Below, in pieces: positions 35,405 to 44,053 of a DNA stretch of 64,000 bases. The position numbers and the translations under genes were made by a program. Below the pieces are notes generated by a model that worked only from the letters and a program-made list of their open reading frames with translations, was not told where the DNA came from and ran no database searches. Source of the stretch: Streptomyces mirabilis (GTDB lineage: Bacteria > Actinomycetota > Actinomycetes > Streptomycetales > Streptomycetaceae); NCBI RefSeq assembly GCF_018310535.1, contig NZ_CP074102.1, positions 2,914,001-2,978,000 on the forward strand, read 5' to 3'. How positions within the stretch are numbered: the first letter of the stretch is position 1; every line of letters starts with the position of its first letter.

Positions 35405-35529
35405 GACGTCACCATAGGCGAATTACCCATGAATAAGCCCTTTTCACACCGTTCATGGCGCGCATAAGGGTAGGACCGATGCGGATCACGCGAAGTCGCC
35501 GCCGCCGGCCACATCGTGCCGTGTACGAA

Positions 35530-35585
35530 AACGGGCCCGATGTGCGCACCGTACGTCGTTGTACGGCGCGCACACCGGGCCCGTT
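35530..35585 (-). terminator. Long nested hairpin downstream of pckG
   Basis: Arms at 35530-35549 and 35566-35585 pair with only one or two mismatches (AACGGGCCCG outermost, GTGCGC inner). A further inner hairpin (CCGTAC with GTACGG) fills the loop. It lies 110 bp after the pckG stop on the minus strand and before rmlA, which is transcribed in the same direction, so it should insulate rmlA from pckG. Confidence 0.85.
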
Positions 35586-35695
35586 CGTGATGTCGCCCCC
35601 GCGGCCGGCCTGGCGACGTCGCAGGTCAGGGCAAGTCGGACCGGCCGCGGAGTTCGAGGGTGGACTGCGGCCGCGAGACCGCCGTCCACTGGGGG

Positions 35696-37519
35696 CTAGC
35701 CCAGGCGCCGCACCAGCGCGCGGTACTCGTCCCACAGTTCCTTCGGGGTGTGCTCGCCGAAGGTGTTGAGGTGCTCGGGCACGAGCGCCGCCTCCTCGCG
35801 CCACACGTCCTTGTCGACGGTGAGCAGGAAGTCGAGGTCTGCCTCGGAGAGGTCGAGTCCCTTGGTGTCCAGGGCGCCCTTGGCCGGCAGGATGCCGATG
35901 GGGGTCTCGACGCCTTCGGCCCTGCCGTCGAGGCGGTCCACGATCCACTTCAGGACGCGGCTGTTCTCACCGAAGCCCGGCCACACGAACTTGCCCGCGT
36001 CGTTCTTGCGGAACCAGTTCACGTAGTAGATCTTCGGAAGCTTCGCCTGGTCCTTGTCCTTGGCGACGTCGACCCAGTGCCCCATGTAGTCGCCCATGTT
36101 GTAGCCGCAGAACGGCAGCATGGCGAAGGGGTCGCGACGCAGCTCGCCGACCTTGCCCTCGGCGGCGGCGGTCTTCTCGGAGGCCACGTTGGCGCCGAGG
36201 AAGACGCCGTGGTTCCAGTCGAAGGACTCCGTCACCAGCGGTACGGCGGTGGCGCGGCGTCCGCCGAAGAGGATCGCCGAGATCGGCACGCCCTTGGGGT
36301 CCTCCCACTCGGGCGCGATGATCGGGCACTGCGAGGCGGGGACGGTGAAGCGGGCGTTGGGGTGGGCGGCGGGCGTACCGGACTCCGGCGTCCAGTCGTT
36401 GCCCTTCCAGTCGGTCAGGTGGGCCGGAGTCTCCTCCGTCATGCCCTCCCACCAGATGTCGTTGTCGTCGGTGAGCGCGACGTTGGTGAAGACGGAGTTG
36501 CCCCACAGCGTCTTCATCGCGTTGGCGTTGGTGTGCTCACCGGTACCGGGCGCGACGCCGAAGAAACCGGCCTCGGGGTTGATCGCGTACAGCCGGCCGT
36601 CCTCGCCGAACCGCATCCACGCGATGTCGTCGCCGATCGTCTCGACCGTCCAGCCGGAGACGGTGGGCTCCAGCATGGCGAGGTTGGTCTTGCCGCAGGC
36701 GCTCGGGAAGGCGGCGGCGACGTACTTGGACTCACCGGTGGGCGGGGTCAGCTTCAGGATGAGCATGTGCTCGGCGAGCCAGCCCTCGTCACGCGCCATG
36801 ACGGACGCGATGCGCAGGGCGTAGCACTTCTTGCCGAGCAGCGCGTTGCCGCCGTAGCCGGAGCCGTAGGACCAGATCTCGCGGGACTCGGGGAAGTGCG
36901 AGATGTACTTGGTGGAGTTGCACGGCCACGGCACGTCCGCCTGGCCCTCGGCCAGCGGCGCTCCGAGCGTGTGCACAGCACGCACGAAGAAGCCGTCGGT
37001 CCCGAGCTCGTCGAGGACGGGCTGTCCCATGCGGGTCATGGTGCGCATGGACACGGCGACGTAGGCGGAGTCGGTGATCTCGACGCCGATCGCGGAGAGG
37101 TCGGAGCCGAGCGGGCCCATGCAGAACGGGACGACGTACATCGTCCGGCCCTTCATCGAGCCGCGGAAGATGCCCTTCTCCCCCGCGAATATCTCCCGCA
37201 TCTCGGCGGGCGCCTTCCAGTGGTTGGTCGGGCCCGCGTCCTCCTCCTTCTCGGAGCAGATGAACGTCCGGTCCTCGACCCGCGCGACATCGGTCGGGTC
37301 GGAAGCGGCGTAGTAGGAATGCGGGCGCTTGATCGGATCGAGCTTCTTGAAGGTGCCCTTGTGAACGAGCTCCTCGCACAGGCGCTCGTACTCGGCCTCG
37401 GATCCGTCACACCAGACCACGTTGTCCGGCTGGGTCAGTTCTGCGATCTCGTTGACCCACGAGATCAGTTCCTTGTGCTGGGTGGGGACGGTGGAGGGAG
37501 CCGCGATGTCGCGCGCCAC
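35696..37519 (-). CDS. pckG: GTP-dependent phosphoenolpyruvate carboxykinase
   Basis: A 607-residue cytosolic gluconeogenic enzyme converting oxaloacetate and GTP to phosphoenolpyruvate, GDP and CO2. The GTP-type P-loop with its active cysteine is [16 protein letters not shown]. The substrate and metal segments are [40 protein letters not shown] and [20 protein letters not shown]. The length fits the family. GTG at 37519 follows TAGGAG. It stands as a single-gene unit with a 333-bp upstream region and a strong downstream hairpin, typical of a metabolically regulated core gene. Confidence 0.97.
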   Translation of the reverse strand: MARDIAAPSTVPTQHKELISWVNEIAELTQPDNVVWCDGSEAEYERLCEELVHKGTFKKLDPIKRPHSYYAASDPTDVARVEDRTFICSEKEEDAGPTNHWKAPAEMREIFAGEKGIFRGSMKGRTMYVVPFCMGPLGSDLSAIGVEITDSAYVAVSMRTMTRMGQPVLDELGTDGFFVRAVHTLGAPLAEGQADVPWPCNSTKYISHFPESREIWSYGSGYGGNALLGKKCYALRIASVMARDEGWLAEHMLILKLTPPTGESKYVAAAFPSACGKTNLAMLEPTVSGWTVETIGDDIAWMRFGEDGRLYAINPEAGFFGVAPGTGEHTNANAMKTLWGNSVFTNVALTDDNDIWWEGMTEETPAHLTDWKGNDWTPESGTPAAHPNARFTVPASQCPIIAPEWEDPKGVPISAILFGGRRATAVPLVTESFDWNHGVFLGANVASEKTAAAEGKVGELRRDPFAMLPFCGYNMGDYMGHWVDVAKDKDQAKLPKIYYVNWFRKNDAGKFVWPGFGENSRVLKWIVDRLDGRAEGVETPIGILPAKGALDTKGLDLSEADLDFLLTVDKDVWREEAALVPEHLNTFGEHTPKELWDEYRALVRRLG

Positions 37520-37852
37520 GATTGCTCCTAGATGAGGGGTTTTTTGTTGAGGCCCCGTGGGGGCTGCGACCCGGATGCTTCGGGGTGTAGAGACCCATGG
37601 CGCTCATCCGGTGCCGACCGCACTCATTTGATCATCCGACGGGTTCGCCCATATGTCCAGAGGGCCTCACACGTGAGCGGAGTGACCATCGCCACGTGTA
37701 TCCGCGATTCTTTGCGTACACGTTGGGTTCAGCTGAAGGTTTTTTTGCGCGTGCGCCGCCTTGCGCCACGCTCGTGAGAACATGGCCATTCTTGGCTGTT
37801 CAGTGCGCCGTACTGACACGTAACTTACGGTTCCGTAGGTAGGATTCCACCT
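37520..37852. other. 333-bp divergent regulatory region of pckG and the hemolysin III family gene
   Basis: The gap holds the promoters of both divergent genes. Toward the plus-strand gene, TAGGAT at 37840-37845 is a good -10 box only 7 nt before the ATG at 37853, suggesting a leaderless or nearly leaderless message. A TTTTTTT run lies at about 37739-37746. For pckG I could not assign boxes with confidence. No open frame here is convincing. Confidence 0.45.
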
Positions 37853-38566
37853 ATGACTGCGCCCGTCCCCGACGCGCCCACGGACTCGCCGGCCGCAGGC
37901 CGCAGTCCCGCAGCGCACTCCCCGTCGCATCCGGTCAAGCCCAAGCTCCGCGGCTGGCTGCACCTCGGCATGTTCCCGGCCGTCCTGATCTCCGGTCTGG
38001 TGCTCACCGCTCTGGCCAGTTCCACGCGGGCCCGCATCGCCTGCGGGATCTTCGTCCTGACGGCCTGCCTCCTGTTCGGAGTGAGCGCGCTCTACCACCG
38101 CGGCAACTGGAGCCCGCGGATGGACGGCGTGCTGCGCAGACTCGACCACGCCAACATCTTCCTGATCATCGCGGGCACCTACACACCGCTGACGATGCTG
38201 CTGCTCCCCGGTGCCAAGGGACAGTGGCTCCTGTGGAGCATCTGGGCCGCCGCGGCGGCGGGCATCATCTTCCGGGTGTTCTGGGTCGGCGCCCCGCGCT
38301 GGCTCTACACCCCCTGCTACATAGCGATGGGCTGGGCGGCCGTCTTCTTCCTCCCGGACTTCATGCGCACGGGCGGCATCGCCGTGCTGGTCCTGGTGAT
38401 CGTCGGCGGACTGCTCTACAGCGCGGGCGGTGTGATCTACGGGATCAAGCGCCCCAACCCCTCACCCCGCTGGTTCGGCTTCCACGAGGTCTTCCACTCC
38501 CTCACTCTCGCGGCGTTCGTCGTGCACTACGTGGGCATCTCACTGGTGGCCTACCAGCACGGGTAA
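37853..38566 (+). CDS. Hemolysin III / PAQR family membrane protein
   Basis: A 237-residue protein with seven predicted membrane helices after a 30-residue Pro/Ala/Ser-rich N-terminus. Conserved polar residues of the family are present: SALYHRGNW, RLDHANIFLIIAGTYTPL, and the C-terminal FHEVFHSLTLAAFVVHYVG, whose histidines form the putative metal site shared with PAQR hydrolases. In E. coli the homologue TrhA affects membrane fluidity and energetics; true haemolysin activity is not implied. A classical terminator follows. Confidence 0.92.
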   Translation: MTAPVPDAPTDSPAAGRSPAAHSPSHPVKPKLRGWLHLGMFPAVLISGLVLTALASSTRARIACGIFVLTACLLFGVSALYHRGNWSPRMDGVLRRLDHANIFLIIAGTYTPLTMLLLPGAKGQWLLWSIWAAAAAGIIFRVFWVGAPRWLYTPCYIAMGWAAVFFLPDFMRTGGIAVLVLVIVGGLLYSAGGVIYGIKRPNPSPRWFGFHEVFHSLTLAAFVVHYVGISLVAYQHG

Positions 38567-38587
38567 CGCACCCCCCTTCCTCCCTGA

Positions 38588-38619
38588 ATGGCCACGGCTT
38601 CCGAGCCGTGGCCATTTTT
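38588..38619 (+). terminator. Rho-independent terminator of the hemolysin III family gene
   Basis: An 11-bp perfect stem (ATGGCCACGGC, loop TTCCGA, complement) ends directly in TTTTT at 38615-38619, 21 bp after the stop codon. This is a textbook intrinsic terminator, unusual in this genome for having a clear T-run. Confidence 0.93.
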
Positions 38620-38643
38620 GTATGCCCTGACAGTGCAGCCCCA

Positions 38644-38693
38644 TTGACATGCGCCACCTTTTGACAGTTACTTTCATTTCATGGTTACTGTCA
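38644..38693 (+). promoter_or_regulatory. Promoter with overlapping TetR-type palindrome at the MFS gene start
   Basis: TTGACA at 38644-38649 and TACTTT at 38669-38674 form a candidate promoter with a somewhat long 19-bp spacer, placing the transcript start on or next to the ATG at 38681; no ribosome site is present, so the message appears leaderless. A second TTGACA occurs at 38661. A palindrome, TGACAGT at 38662-38668 and ACTGTCA at 38687-38693, straddles the -10 and start codon, a suitable operator for the TetR regulator encoded downstream. Confidence 0.5.
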
Positions 38694-40249
38694 CGCAAGA
38701 CGATGGCGTACGGCGCGACCCGCGCCGCTGGTGGGCCCTCGGGGCCCTGGTCGCGAGCATGCTCACGCTCGGATTCGACACGACGATCCTCAACGTGGCC
38801 CTGCCGACGATGGCGGGCGAACTCGGCGCCACCACCGGCCAGCAGCAGTGGATGGCGGACGCGTACGTGATCGTCTTCGCCGCGCTGATGCTCCCGGCGG
38901 GACTGCTCGGCGACCGGTTCGGGCGGCGGCGGATGCTCGTCGTGGGGCTCGGGATCTTCCTCGCCGGTTCCGTGGCCGGCGCCCTGGCCGACGACGTCAA
39001 CTGGGTCATCGTGGCCCGCACGGTGATGGGCCTCGGCGCCGCGCTGGTCATGCCGCTCGCCCTGTCCGTGCTGCCCTCGCTCTTCGGACCCGACGAGCGC
39101 ACCAAGGCCGTCGGCATCATCTCCGCCGCCTCGTCGCTCGGTCTGCCGCTCGGCCCGATCATCGGCGGCTGGCTGCTCAACCACTTCTGGTGGGGCTCGG
39201 TCTTCCTGGTCAACGTCCCGATGGCCGCGATCGGCATCGCCGCCTGCGTCTTCCTGCTGCCCGAGACCCGCGACCCCGCCTCCCCCAAGGTCGACACCCT
39301 CTCCACCGCGCTCACCGCGGCAGGCCTCGGCGCCCTCATCTACGCGATCATCGAGGCGCCCAGCCGCGGCTGGGGCGACCCGCTGATCGTGGGCATGCTC
39401 GCTGGGGCCGCCGTTCTGATCACCGCCCTGGTGCTGCGCGAGCGGCGCGTGGAACGCCCCATGCTCGACATGTCGCTGCTCACCCACCGCGGGTTCCTGT
39501 TCAACACGATCGCGGCGACGCTGGTGATGTTCGTCCTGTCCGGCCTGCTGTTCGTGCTGCCGCCGTATCTCCAGGCGGTGCTCGGCCACGACGCCTTCGG
39601 CACCGGCCTGCGGCTGCTGCCCATGATGGGCGGCCTGATCGTCGCGGCCCGGGCCGCACAGCCGGTCGTCGCCCGGTTCGGCTCCCGCGCGGTGGTCAGC
39701 GCGGGACTGGTGGTACTGGCCTTCGCCGCGCTGCTCGGCAGCCGTACGACCGTCGACTCGGGCTACGGCTTCACCGCGCTGTGGCTGTCCATCACCGGCT
39801 TCGGCTTCGGTTTCTCGGTCGTCCCCGCGATGGACGGCGCCCTCGGCGCCCTGCCCCGCGACCGGGCCGGCAGCGGCTCCGGGCTCCTCATGACGACGCG
39901 CCAGGTCGGCAGCGCGATCGGCATCGCCCTCCTCGGCAGCCTGCTGGCCGGCACTTTCCGCGACCGCCTCGACGTCACCGGTCTGCCCGCGAAGGCCGCC
40001 GACACCGCCGGGGAGTCCGTGGTCGCGGCGCACATCGTCGCCCAGAAGGCGGGCTCGGCCGATCTCGTGGCCTCCGCGAACAGCGCGTACGTCCACGGCA
40101 TGGGCCTGGTCCTGCTGGTGTGCGGCGTCGCGGCCCTCGTCACCGCCCTGCTGGCCGCGGCCTTCCTGCCCAACACCCCCGTCGCGCACGCCACGAAGGA
40201 GGACGCGGACCCGGCCATGGTCACCGTTGCGGCGGATGCCGGACAATGA
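38681..40249 (+). CDS. DHA2-type MFS drug efflux transporter
   Basis: A 522-residue proton-driven exporter with 14 membrane helices (EmrB/QacA group). Marks are LGFDTTILNVALPTMAGELG in helix 1, motif A in the 2-3 loop (GLLGDRFGRRRMLVVG), motif C-like GIISAASSLGLPLGPIIGGW in helix 5, and the extra pair of helices in the centre. The first residues (MVTVTQDDG) are encoded at the palindrome 38662-38693. Its stop overlaps the TetR start by ATGA, so the pump and its regulator are one operon. The substrate cannot be told. Confidence 0.94.
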   Translation: MVTVTQDDGVRRDPRRWWALGALVASMLTLGFDTTILNVALPTMAGELGATTGQQQWMADAYVIVFAALMLPAGLLGDRFGRRRMLVVGLGIFLAGSVAGALADDVNWVIVARTVMGLGAALVMPLALSVLPSLFGPDERTKAVGIISAASSLGLPLGPIIGGWLLNHFWWGSVFLVNVPMAAIGIAACVFLLPETRDPASPKVDTLSTALTAAGLGALIYAIIEAPSRGWGDPLIVGMLAGAAVLITALVLRERRVERPMLDMSLLTHRGFLFNTIAATLVMFVLSGLLFVLPPYLQAVLGHDAFGTGLRLLPMMGGLIVAARAAQPVVARFGSRAVVSAGLVVLAFAALLGSRTTVDSGYGFTALWLSITGFGFGFSVVPAMDGALGALPRDRAGSGSGLLMTTRQVGSAIGIALLGSLLAGTFRDRLDVTGLPAKAADTAGESVVAAHIVAQKAGSADLVASANSAYVHGMGLVLLVCGVAALVTALLAAAFLPNTPVAHATKEDADPAMVTVAADAGQ

Positions 40250-40908
40250 GCAACATGACGGCCGCACCCTCCCCCTTCAGCCCCGCCGACCGCCCTCAGC
40301 TGGGACTCCGCGAGCGCAAGAAGATCAAGACCCGCGAGGCGATCCGCACCGCGATGTACACACTGGTCAAGGAACAGGGGTACGACGCGACGACGATCGA
40401 GCAGATCGCCGAGCGCGCCGAGGTGTCGCCGTCGACGATCTTCCGCTACTTCCCCACCAAGGAGGACATCGTCCTCACGGACGAGTTCGACCCGCTCATC
40501 ATGGAGGAACTCCGCGCCCGGCCCACCGACGAGCCGTGGATGGACACCCTCCGCTATGTGATGCAGAAGGCCATCCGGCTCGGCATCAAGGATGACCCCG
40601 AGGTGTCCCGGCTGCGGACCCACCTGATGGTCCAGGTCCCGGCGGTGCGCTCGCGGATGATGGAGAGCATGTCGGTCACCGGCAACATGCTCTGCCAGGC
40701 GATCGGCGAACGCACCGGCCGGGACCCGGACAGCCTGGAGGTGCGGGTCTACGCGATGGCGCTCATCGGCGGCCTGATGGAGACCTCCCTGTACTGGGCG
40801 GAGAACGACCACCGGGACGAGTTCTCGGATCTGGTGGACCGCACGATGGACGTCCTGGAACACGGCCTCCCCACCGAAAACACCCGAGACCAGGGCTCTC
40901 CGGCGTGA
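40246..40908 (+). CDS. TetR family transcriptional regulator
   Basis: A 220-residue repressor. The N-terminal HTH spans about residues 22-75 (LRERKKIKTREAIRTAMYTL, then YDATTIEQIAERAEVSPSTI, then FRYFPTKEDIVLTDEF), followed by an all-helical ligand-binding domain. It is translationally coupled to the exporter gene by an ATGA overlap. It most likely represses the operon through the palindrome at the exporter's start and is released by an exported compound. Confidence 0.93.
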   Translation: MSNMTAAPSPFSPADRPQLGLRERKKIKTREAIRTAMYTLVKEQGYDATTIEQIAERAEVSPSTIFRYFPTKEDIVLTDEFDPLIMEELRARPTDEPWMDTLRYVMQKAIRLGIKDDPEVSRLRTHLMVQVPAVRSRMMESMSVTGNMLCQAIGERTGRDPDSLEVRVYAMALIGGLMETSLYWAENDHRDEFSDLVDRTMDVLEHGLPTENTRDQGSPA

Positions 40909-40920
40909 CATCCTGACCGG

Positions 40921-41655
40921 GTGAACGGACCCGAGATCCACGTCGCCTTCGCCCCCGAACTGACGGTCTTCGTCCCGCGCGAGCGGCGCCGGGCCCTCAC
41001 CACCGACGGCGTCTCGACCCTCGGCCATGTCGTCGAATCCCTCGGCGTTCCGCTGACCGAGGTCGGCACACTCCTCGTGGACGGCCGGGAACTGCCCGTG
41101 TCGCACATCCCGGCGGCCGGCGAGTCCGTGACCGTACAGCCCGTGACGCGCCCCCAGCAGGTCCCCGGCGCGCCGCTCCGCTTCCTCCTCGACGTCCACC
41201 TCGGCACCCTCGCGCGCCGGCTGCGCCTCCTCGGAATCGACGCGGCGTACGAGTCGACGGACATCGGCGACCCGGCCCTCGCCGCGCGCTCCGCCGCCGA
41301 GCAGCGCGTGATGCTCAGCCGCGACCGGGGGCTGCTGCGCCGCCGCGAGCTGTGGGCGGGCGCGTTCGTCTACAGCACCCGACCCGATGACCAACTCCGG
41401 GACGTACTCGGCCGGTTCGCACCCGAGCTGAGGCCCTGGACGCGCTGCACCGCCTGCAACGGCCTGCTCAAGGAGGCCACGAAGGAGCAGGTCGTGGACC
41501 AGCTGGAAGGCGGCACCGAGCGGTCCTACGACGTGTTCGCCCAGTGCGAGGAGTGCGGGCGCGCCTACTGGAAGGGCGCGCACCACGACAGCCTTGAGGC
41601 CATCGTGGAGCGCGCCCTCGCCGAGTTCGGGAGCCAGACGCCTAGCGGCGCTTGA
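40921..41655 (+). CDS. Mut7-C RNase-fold protein with N-terminal ubiquitin-like domain
   Basis: A 244-residue protein with three parts. Residues 1-80 look like the beta-grasp ubiquitin/ThiS-like domain that precedes Mut7-C in bacteria (IHVAFAPELTVFVPRERRRA, later LLVDGRELPVSHIPAAGESV). Residues about 85-165 are the PIN-like Mut7-C domain with conserved acids (RFLLDVHLGTLARRLRLLGI, later QRVMLSRDRGLLRRRELW). The C-terminus is a zinc ribbon with two Cys-x2-Cys knuckles (RCTACNG and QCEECGR). GTG start, 12 bp after the TetR stop. Its 3' end overlaps the tail of the convergent copper oxidase gene by 14 bp. Confidence 0.88.
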   Translation: MNGPEIHVAFAPELTVFVPRERRRALTTDGVSTLGHVVESLGVPLTEVGTLLVDGRELPVSHIPAAGESVTVQPVTRPQQVPGAPLRFLLDVHLGTLARRLRLLGIDAAYESTDIGDPALAARSAAEQRVMLSRDRGLLRRRELWAGAFVYSTRPDDQLRDVLGRFAPELRPWTRCTACNGLLKEATKEQVVDQLEGGTERSYDVFAQCEECGRAYWKGAHHDSLEAIVERALAEFGSQTPSGA

Positions 41656-44053
41656 GGTCCTTGGCTCCGCAGGCCAGCCCGTCCTTGTTCGGGTCGAGAC
41701 CCAGCGGGTCGTCCTTGCCGTTGACCTTCAGACGGCCGTAGTCGTTCGTCTTCAGCCAGGCGCAGCGCGACGCCGTCGTCTTCTTGACGCCGTCCGGGAA
41801 GACGGTCGGCACGCAGACGTTGATCGTGCCGTAGTGCCGGTCGCAGCCGGAGATCGTGGTGCTGACCTTCTGCGAGGTGCGCTTCTTGCCGCCCTTGGTG
41901 ACCGTGCCCTCCAGGGAGTCGGCGAAGGAGTGGACGTGCGCCGAGGCGGTGTCCGTGGCCAGGGCGGCGGGGCCCTGGAGGTGGACCCACTTGGCGACCG
42001 AGGGGACGCCGTTGGCGTCGACCGCGAAGAGCATGTACCAACCCGGCGGGGCCATGTTGGGGTTGCTCGTCACGTTCAGGTCGACGTTGTTGCCGTCCAC
42101 CGACAGCGGCAGGTCCACGAAACGCTGGTTCGGGTCGGAGGAGTGCGTCACCGCGGCCGGGCGGATCAGCTCGGCCTTCACGATGGGCCGGTCGACCGTG
42201 ATGCGCTGCGTGTCCCCGTACACCCACTCGTTGTCGATCACCGAGGTGATCGTCGGACGGGTGCCCTTGAGGAGGTAGGGCGGGGTGTAGATGGACACGT
42301 TGTGGTTCCAGGTGCCGTTGCCCGGGTTGTCGCCGGTGGCCATCACCCGGCCGTCGGGCAGCAGGAACGCGGAGGAGTGGTAGCCGCGCGCCTCGGGGTC
42401 GGCGGCCACCGGGTCGAAGGTGGAGGTCGCCGGGTCGAACATCGACGCCTCGAAGACCGGGTTGGCGCGGTTGTGCAGGCCGCCGCCCGTCTCCAGCACC
42501 TTGCCGTCCGGCAGGAGGACGGCGGAGACGTACATCTTGCCCTGGTTGCCGGTCTCGGCGACCTTGCCGTTGCCGAGGTCGACCGTGCCCTGCGGGATCT
42601 GCGGGCCGACGGTGTACGCCGGGTTCGCGGCCTTCAGGTCGATGATGTCAGTGAGCCGGTTCGCCTCCGGGTTGGAGTCGATGTTGCCGCCGCCGATCGT
42701 CAGCACCTTCTGGTCCTGGGCCGGGGGCAGCAGCACGCTCGCGGACTGGTCGCGCTCGTCCTTGCTCTGGAGCCCGGGGATCGCCGTGACGGTGTTCGCG
42801 TCGTAGTCGTAGATCGCCGAGCCCGTGCCGGGCGTGCCGTTGCCGAAGACATGGCTGCCCGAGTAGAAGAGCCGCCCGTCCTGCATCAGGATCATCGACG
42901 GGTACAGACCCCAGTACGACCACGTCTGGTTGACCTGCGTGAACGGCAGCCACTGCTGCTGCGCCGCCGACCAGCGCTCGGCCGTCACCGACCCGGTGGA
43001 GTCCTCGCGCAGTCCGCCGAACGAGATGACGTCACCGTTGCCGAGCTCGGTGGCCGACGGGTACCAGTGACCGTCGTTCAGGTCGTTGGTCTTGCTGTAC
43101 GTCTCGGTGACCGGGTCGAAGATGTACGAGTCCTTGTACCCCTCGTAGCCGTGCCCGCCCGCGACCGGGAACGCCTTGTTGCCGCTCATCACCAGCACCC
43201 GCCCGTCGGCGAGCTGGACGTGCCCCGAGCAGAACATGTCCTTCGGCGTGGGGATCACCTTGTACGTGCCCTTCACCGGGTCGTAGACCGCGCTGGTGAA
43301 GGTGCCCGCGTCGAAGTTCTCCTCGCTGTTGCCGGACCCGGCGATCAACAACACCTTGCCGTTGTTGAGGACGACGGAGTGCATGGAGCGCACCGGGTTC
43401 TGCGTGGGCAGCACGTCCCAGCGGCCGCCCGCGCACTCGTCGGCGGTGGCGGTGCAGGTGGCCGGCGGGATCGGGTCGGAGACCTGTTCCATCGTGTAGT
43501 CGTCGGTGGTCGCCGAGCCGGTGCCGTACACCGAGACGCCCCAGGTGATGCGGTCGGTACCGGCCGGGACGGCGGGCGTACGGACGCTCGCCTGCGTCCA
43601 GCTCGCCGCCATGTCCAGCGTCTTGAGGTCGGTCCAGTACTGCCAGCCCGCCGTGGTGTCGTGCCGGAAGAGGGTGATCGCGGTGTCCGGTGTCGTCGAC
43701 TTGTACCAGAGGCCGAGGTCGTACTGCTTGCCCGCGGTGACCACCGGCGCGCAGGTCGCGGACTCCGTGATCAGGGCCTTGCGGTCACCGTCGACGCGCC
43801 GGGTCAGCGTGACCTTCATGGCCTTGGAGCCGGAGTGGGAGTCGGCGACGGTGGCGAAGGTGAAGTCGTTGTCGCCCCAGCCGGACTTCTCCCAGCAGGA
43901 CGGCATGCCGTCCGTGCCGTCGGTCTCGAAACCCGGGTTGGTGACGAGGTTGGCGGCGGAGGCGGGCTGGGGCGAGACGAGCAGCAGCCCGGCGGCCAGG
44001 CCCGCCACGGCCAGCAGTGAGGTTCTCCGTCTGGGTCGTGCCAGATGTTTCAC
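41642..44053 (-). CDS. Secreted galactose-oxidase-like radical copper oxidase (GlxA-related) with excalibur-type tail
   Basis: An 803-residue exported oxidase. An N-terminal signal with arginines (RPRRRTSLLAVAGLAAGLLL) is followed by a carbohydrate-binding-like beta domain (residues 35-195), a kelch propeller (about 215-590), the DUF1929 domain (about 595-695), and a cysteine-rich tail with an excalibur-like calcium loop (LDPNKDGLACG). The copper-radical site is intact: C275 (MFCSGHVQLADG) and Y331 (HWYPSATELG) for the Cys-Tyr crosslink, Y558/H559 (RGYHSSAFLLPDG) and H637 (AVTHSSDPNQRF). It oxidises an alcohol, probably a glycan hydroxyl, to an aldehyde with release of peroxide. GTG start overlaps the upstream GT stop (GTGA). 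It is the last gene of the exopolysaccharide operon. Confidence 0.9.
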   Translation of the reverse strand: MKHLARPRRRTSLLAVAGLAAGLLLVSPQPASAANLVTNPGFETDGTDGMPSCWEKSGWGDNDFTFATVADSHSGSKAMKVTLTRRVDGDRKALITESATCAPVVTAGKQYDLGLWYKSTTPDTAITLFRHDTTAGWQYWTDLKTLDMAASWTQASVRTPAVPAGTDRITWGVSVYGTGSATTDDYTMEQVSDPIPPATCTATADECAGGRWDVLPTQNPVRSMHSVVLNNGKVLLIAGSGNSEENFDAGTFTSAVYDPVKGTYKVIPTPKDMFCSGHVQLADGRVLVMSGNKAFPVAGGHGYEGYKDSYIFDPVTETYSKTNDLNDGHWYPSATELGNGDVISFGGLREDSTGSVTAERWSAAQQQWLPFTQVNQTWSYWGLYPSMILMQDGRLFYSGSHVFGNGTPGTGSAIYDYDANTVTAIPGLQSKDERDQSASVLLPPAQDQKVLTIGGGNIDSNPEANRLTDIIDLKAANPAYTVGPQIPQGTVDLGNGKVAETGNQGKMYVSAVLLPDGKVLETGGGLHNRANPVFEASMFDPATSTFDPVAADPEARGYHSSAFLLPDGRVMATGDNPGNGTWNHNVSIYTPPYLLKGTRPTITSVIDNEWVYGDTQRITVDRPIVKAELIRPAAVTHSSDPNQRFVDLPLSVDGNNVDLNVTSNPNMAPPGWYMLFAVDANGVPSVAKWVHLQGPAALATDTASAHVHSFADSLEGTVTKGGKKRTSQKVSTTISGCDRHYGTINVCVPTVFPDGVKKTTASRCAWLKTNDYGRLKVNGKDDPLGLDPNKDGLACGAKDLKRR

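Noticed and set aside
37853..38566. Calling the hemolysin III family protein a virulence haemolysin
   Set aside because: The family is a widespread PAQR-related membrane protein group; nothing in the context indicates toxin export or host interaction.
41594..44020. An 808-codon plus-strand frame opposite the copper oxidase
   Set aside because: The minus-strand protein has a signal peptide, copper ligands and kelch pattern; the plus-strand frame has none and begins inside the Mut7-C gene.
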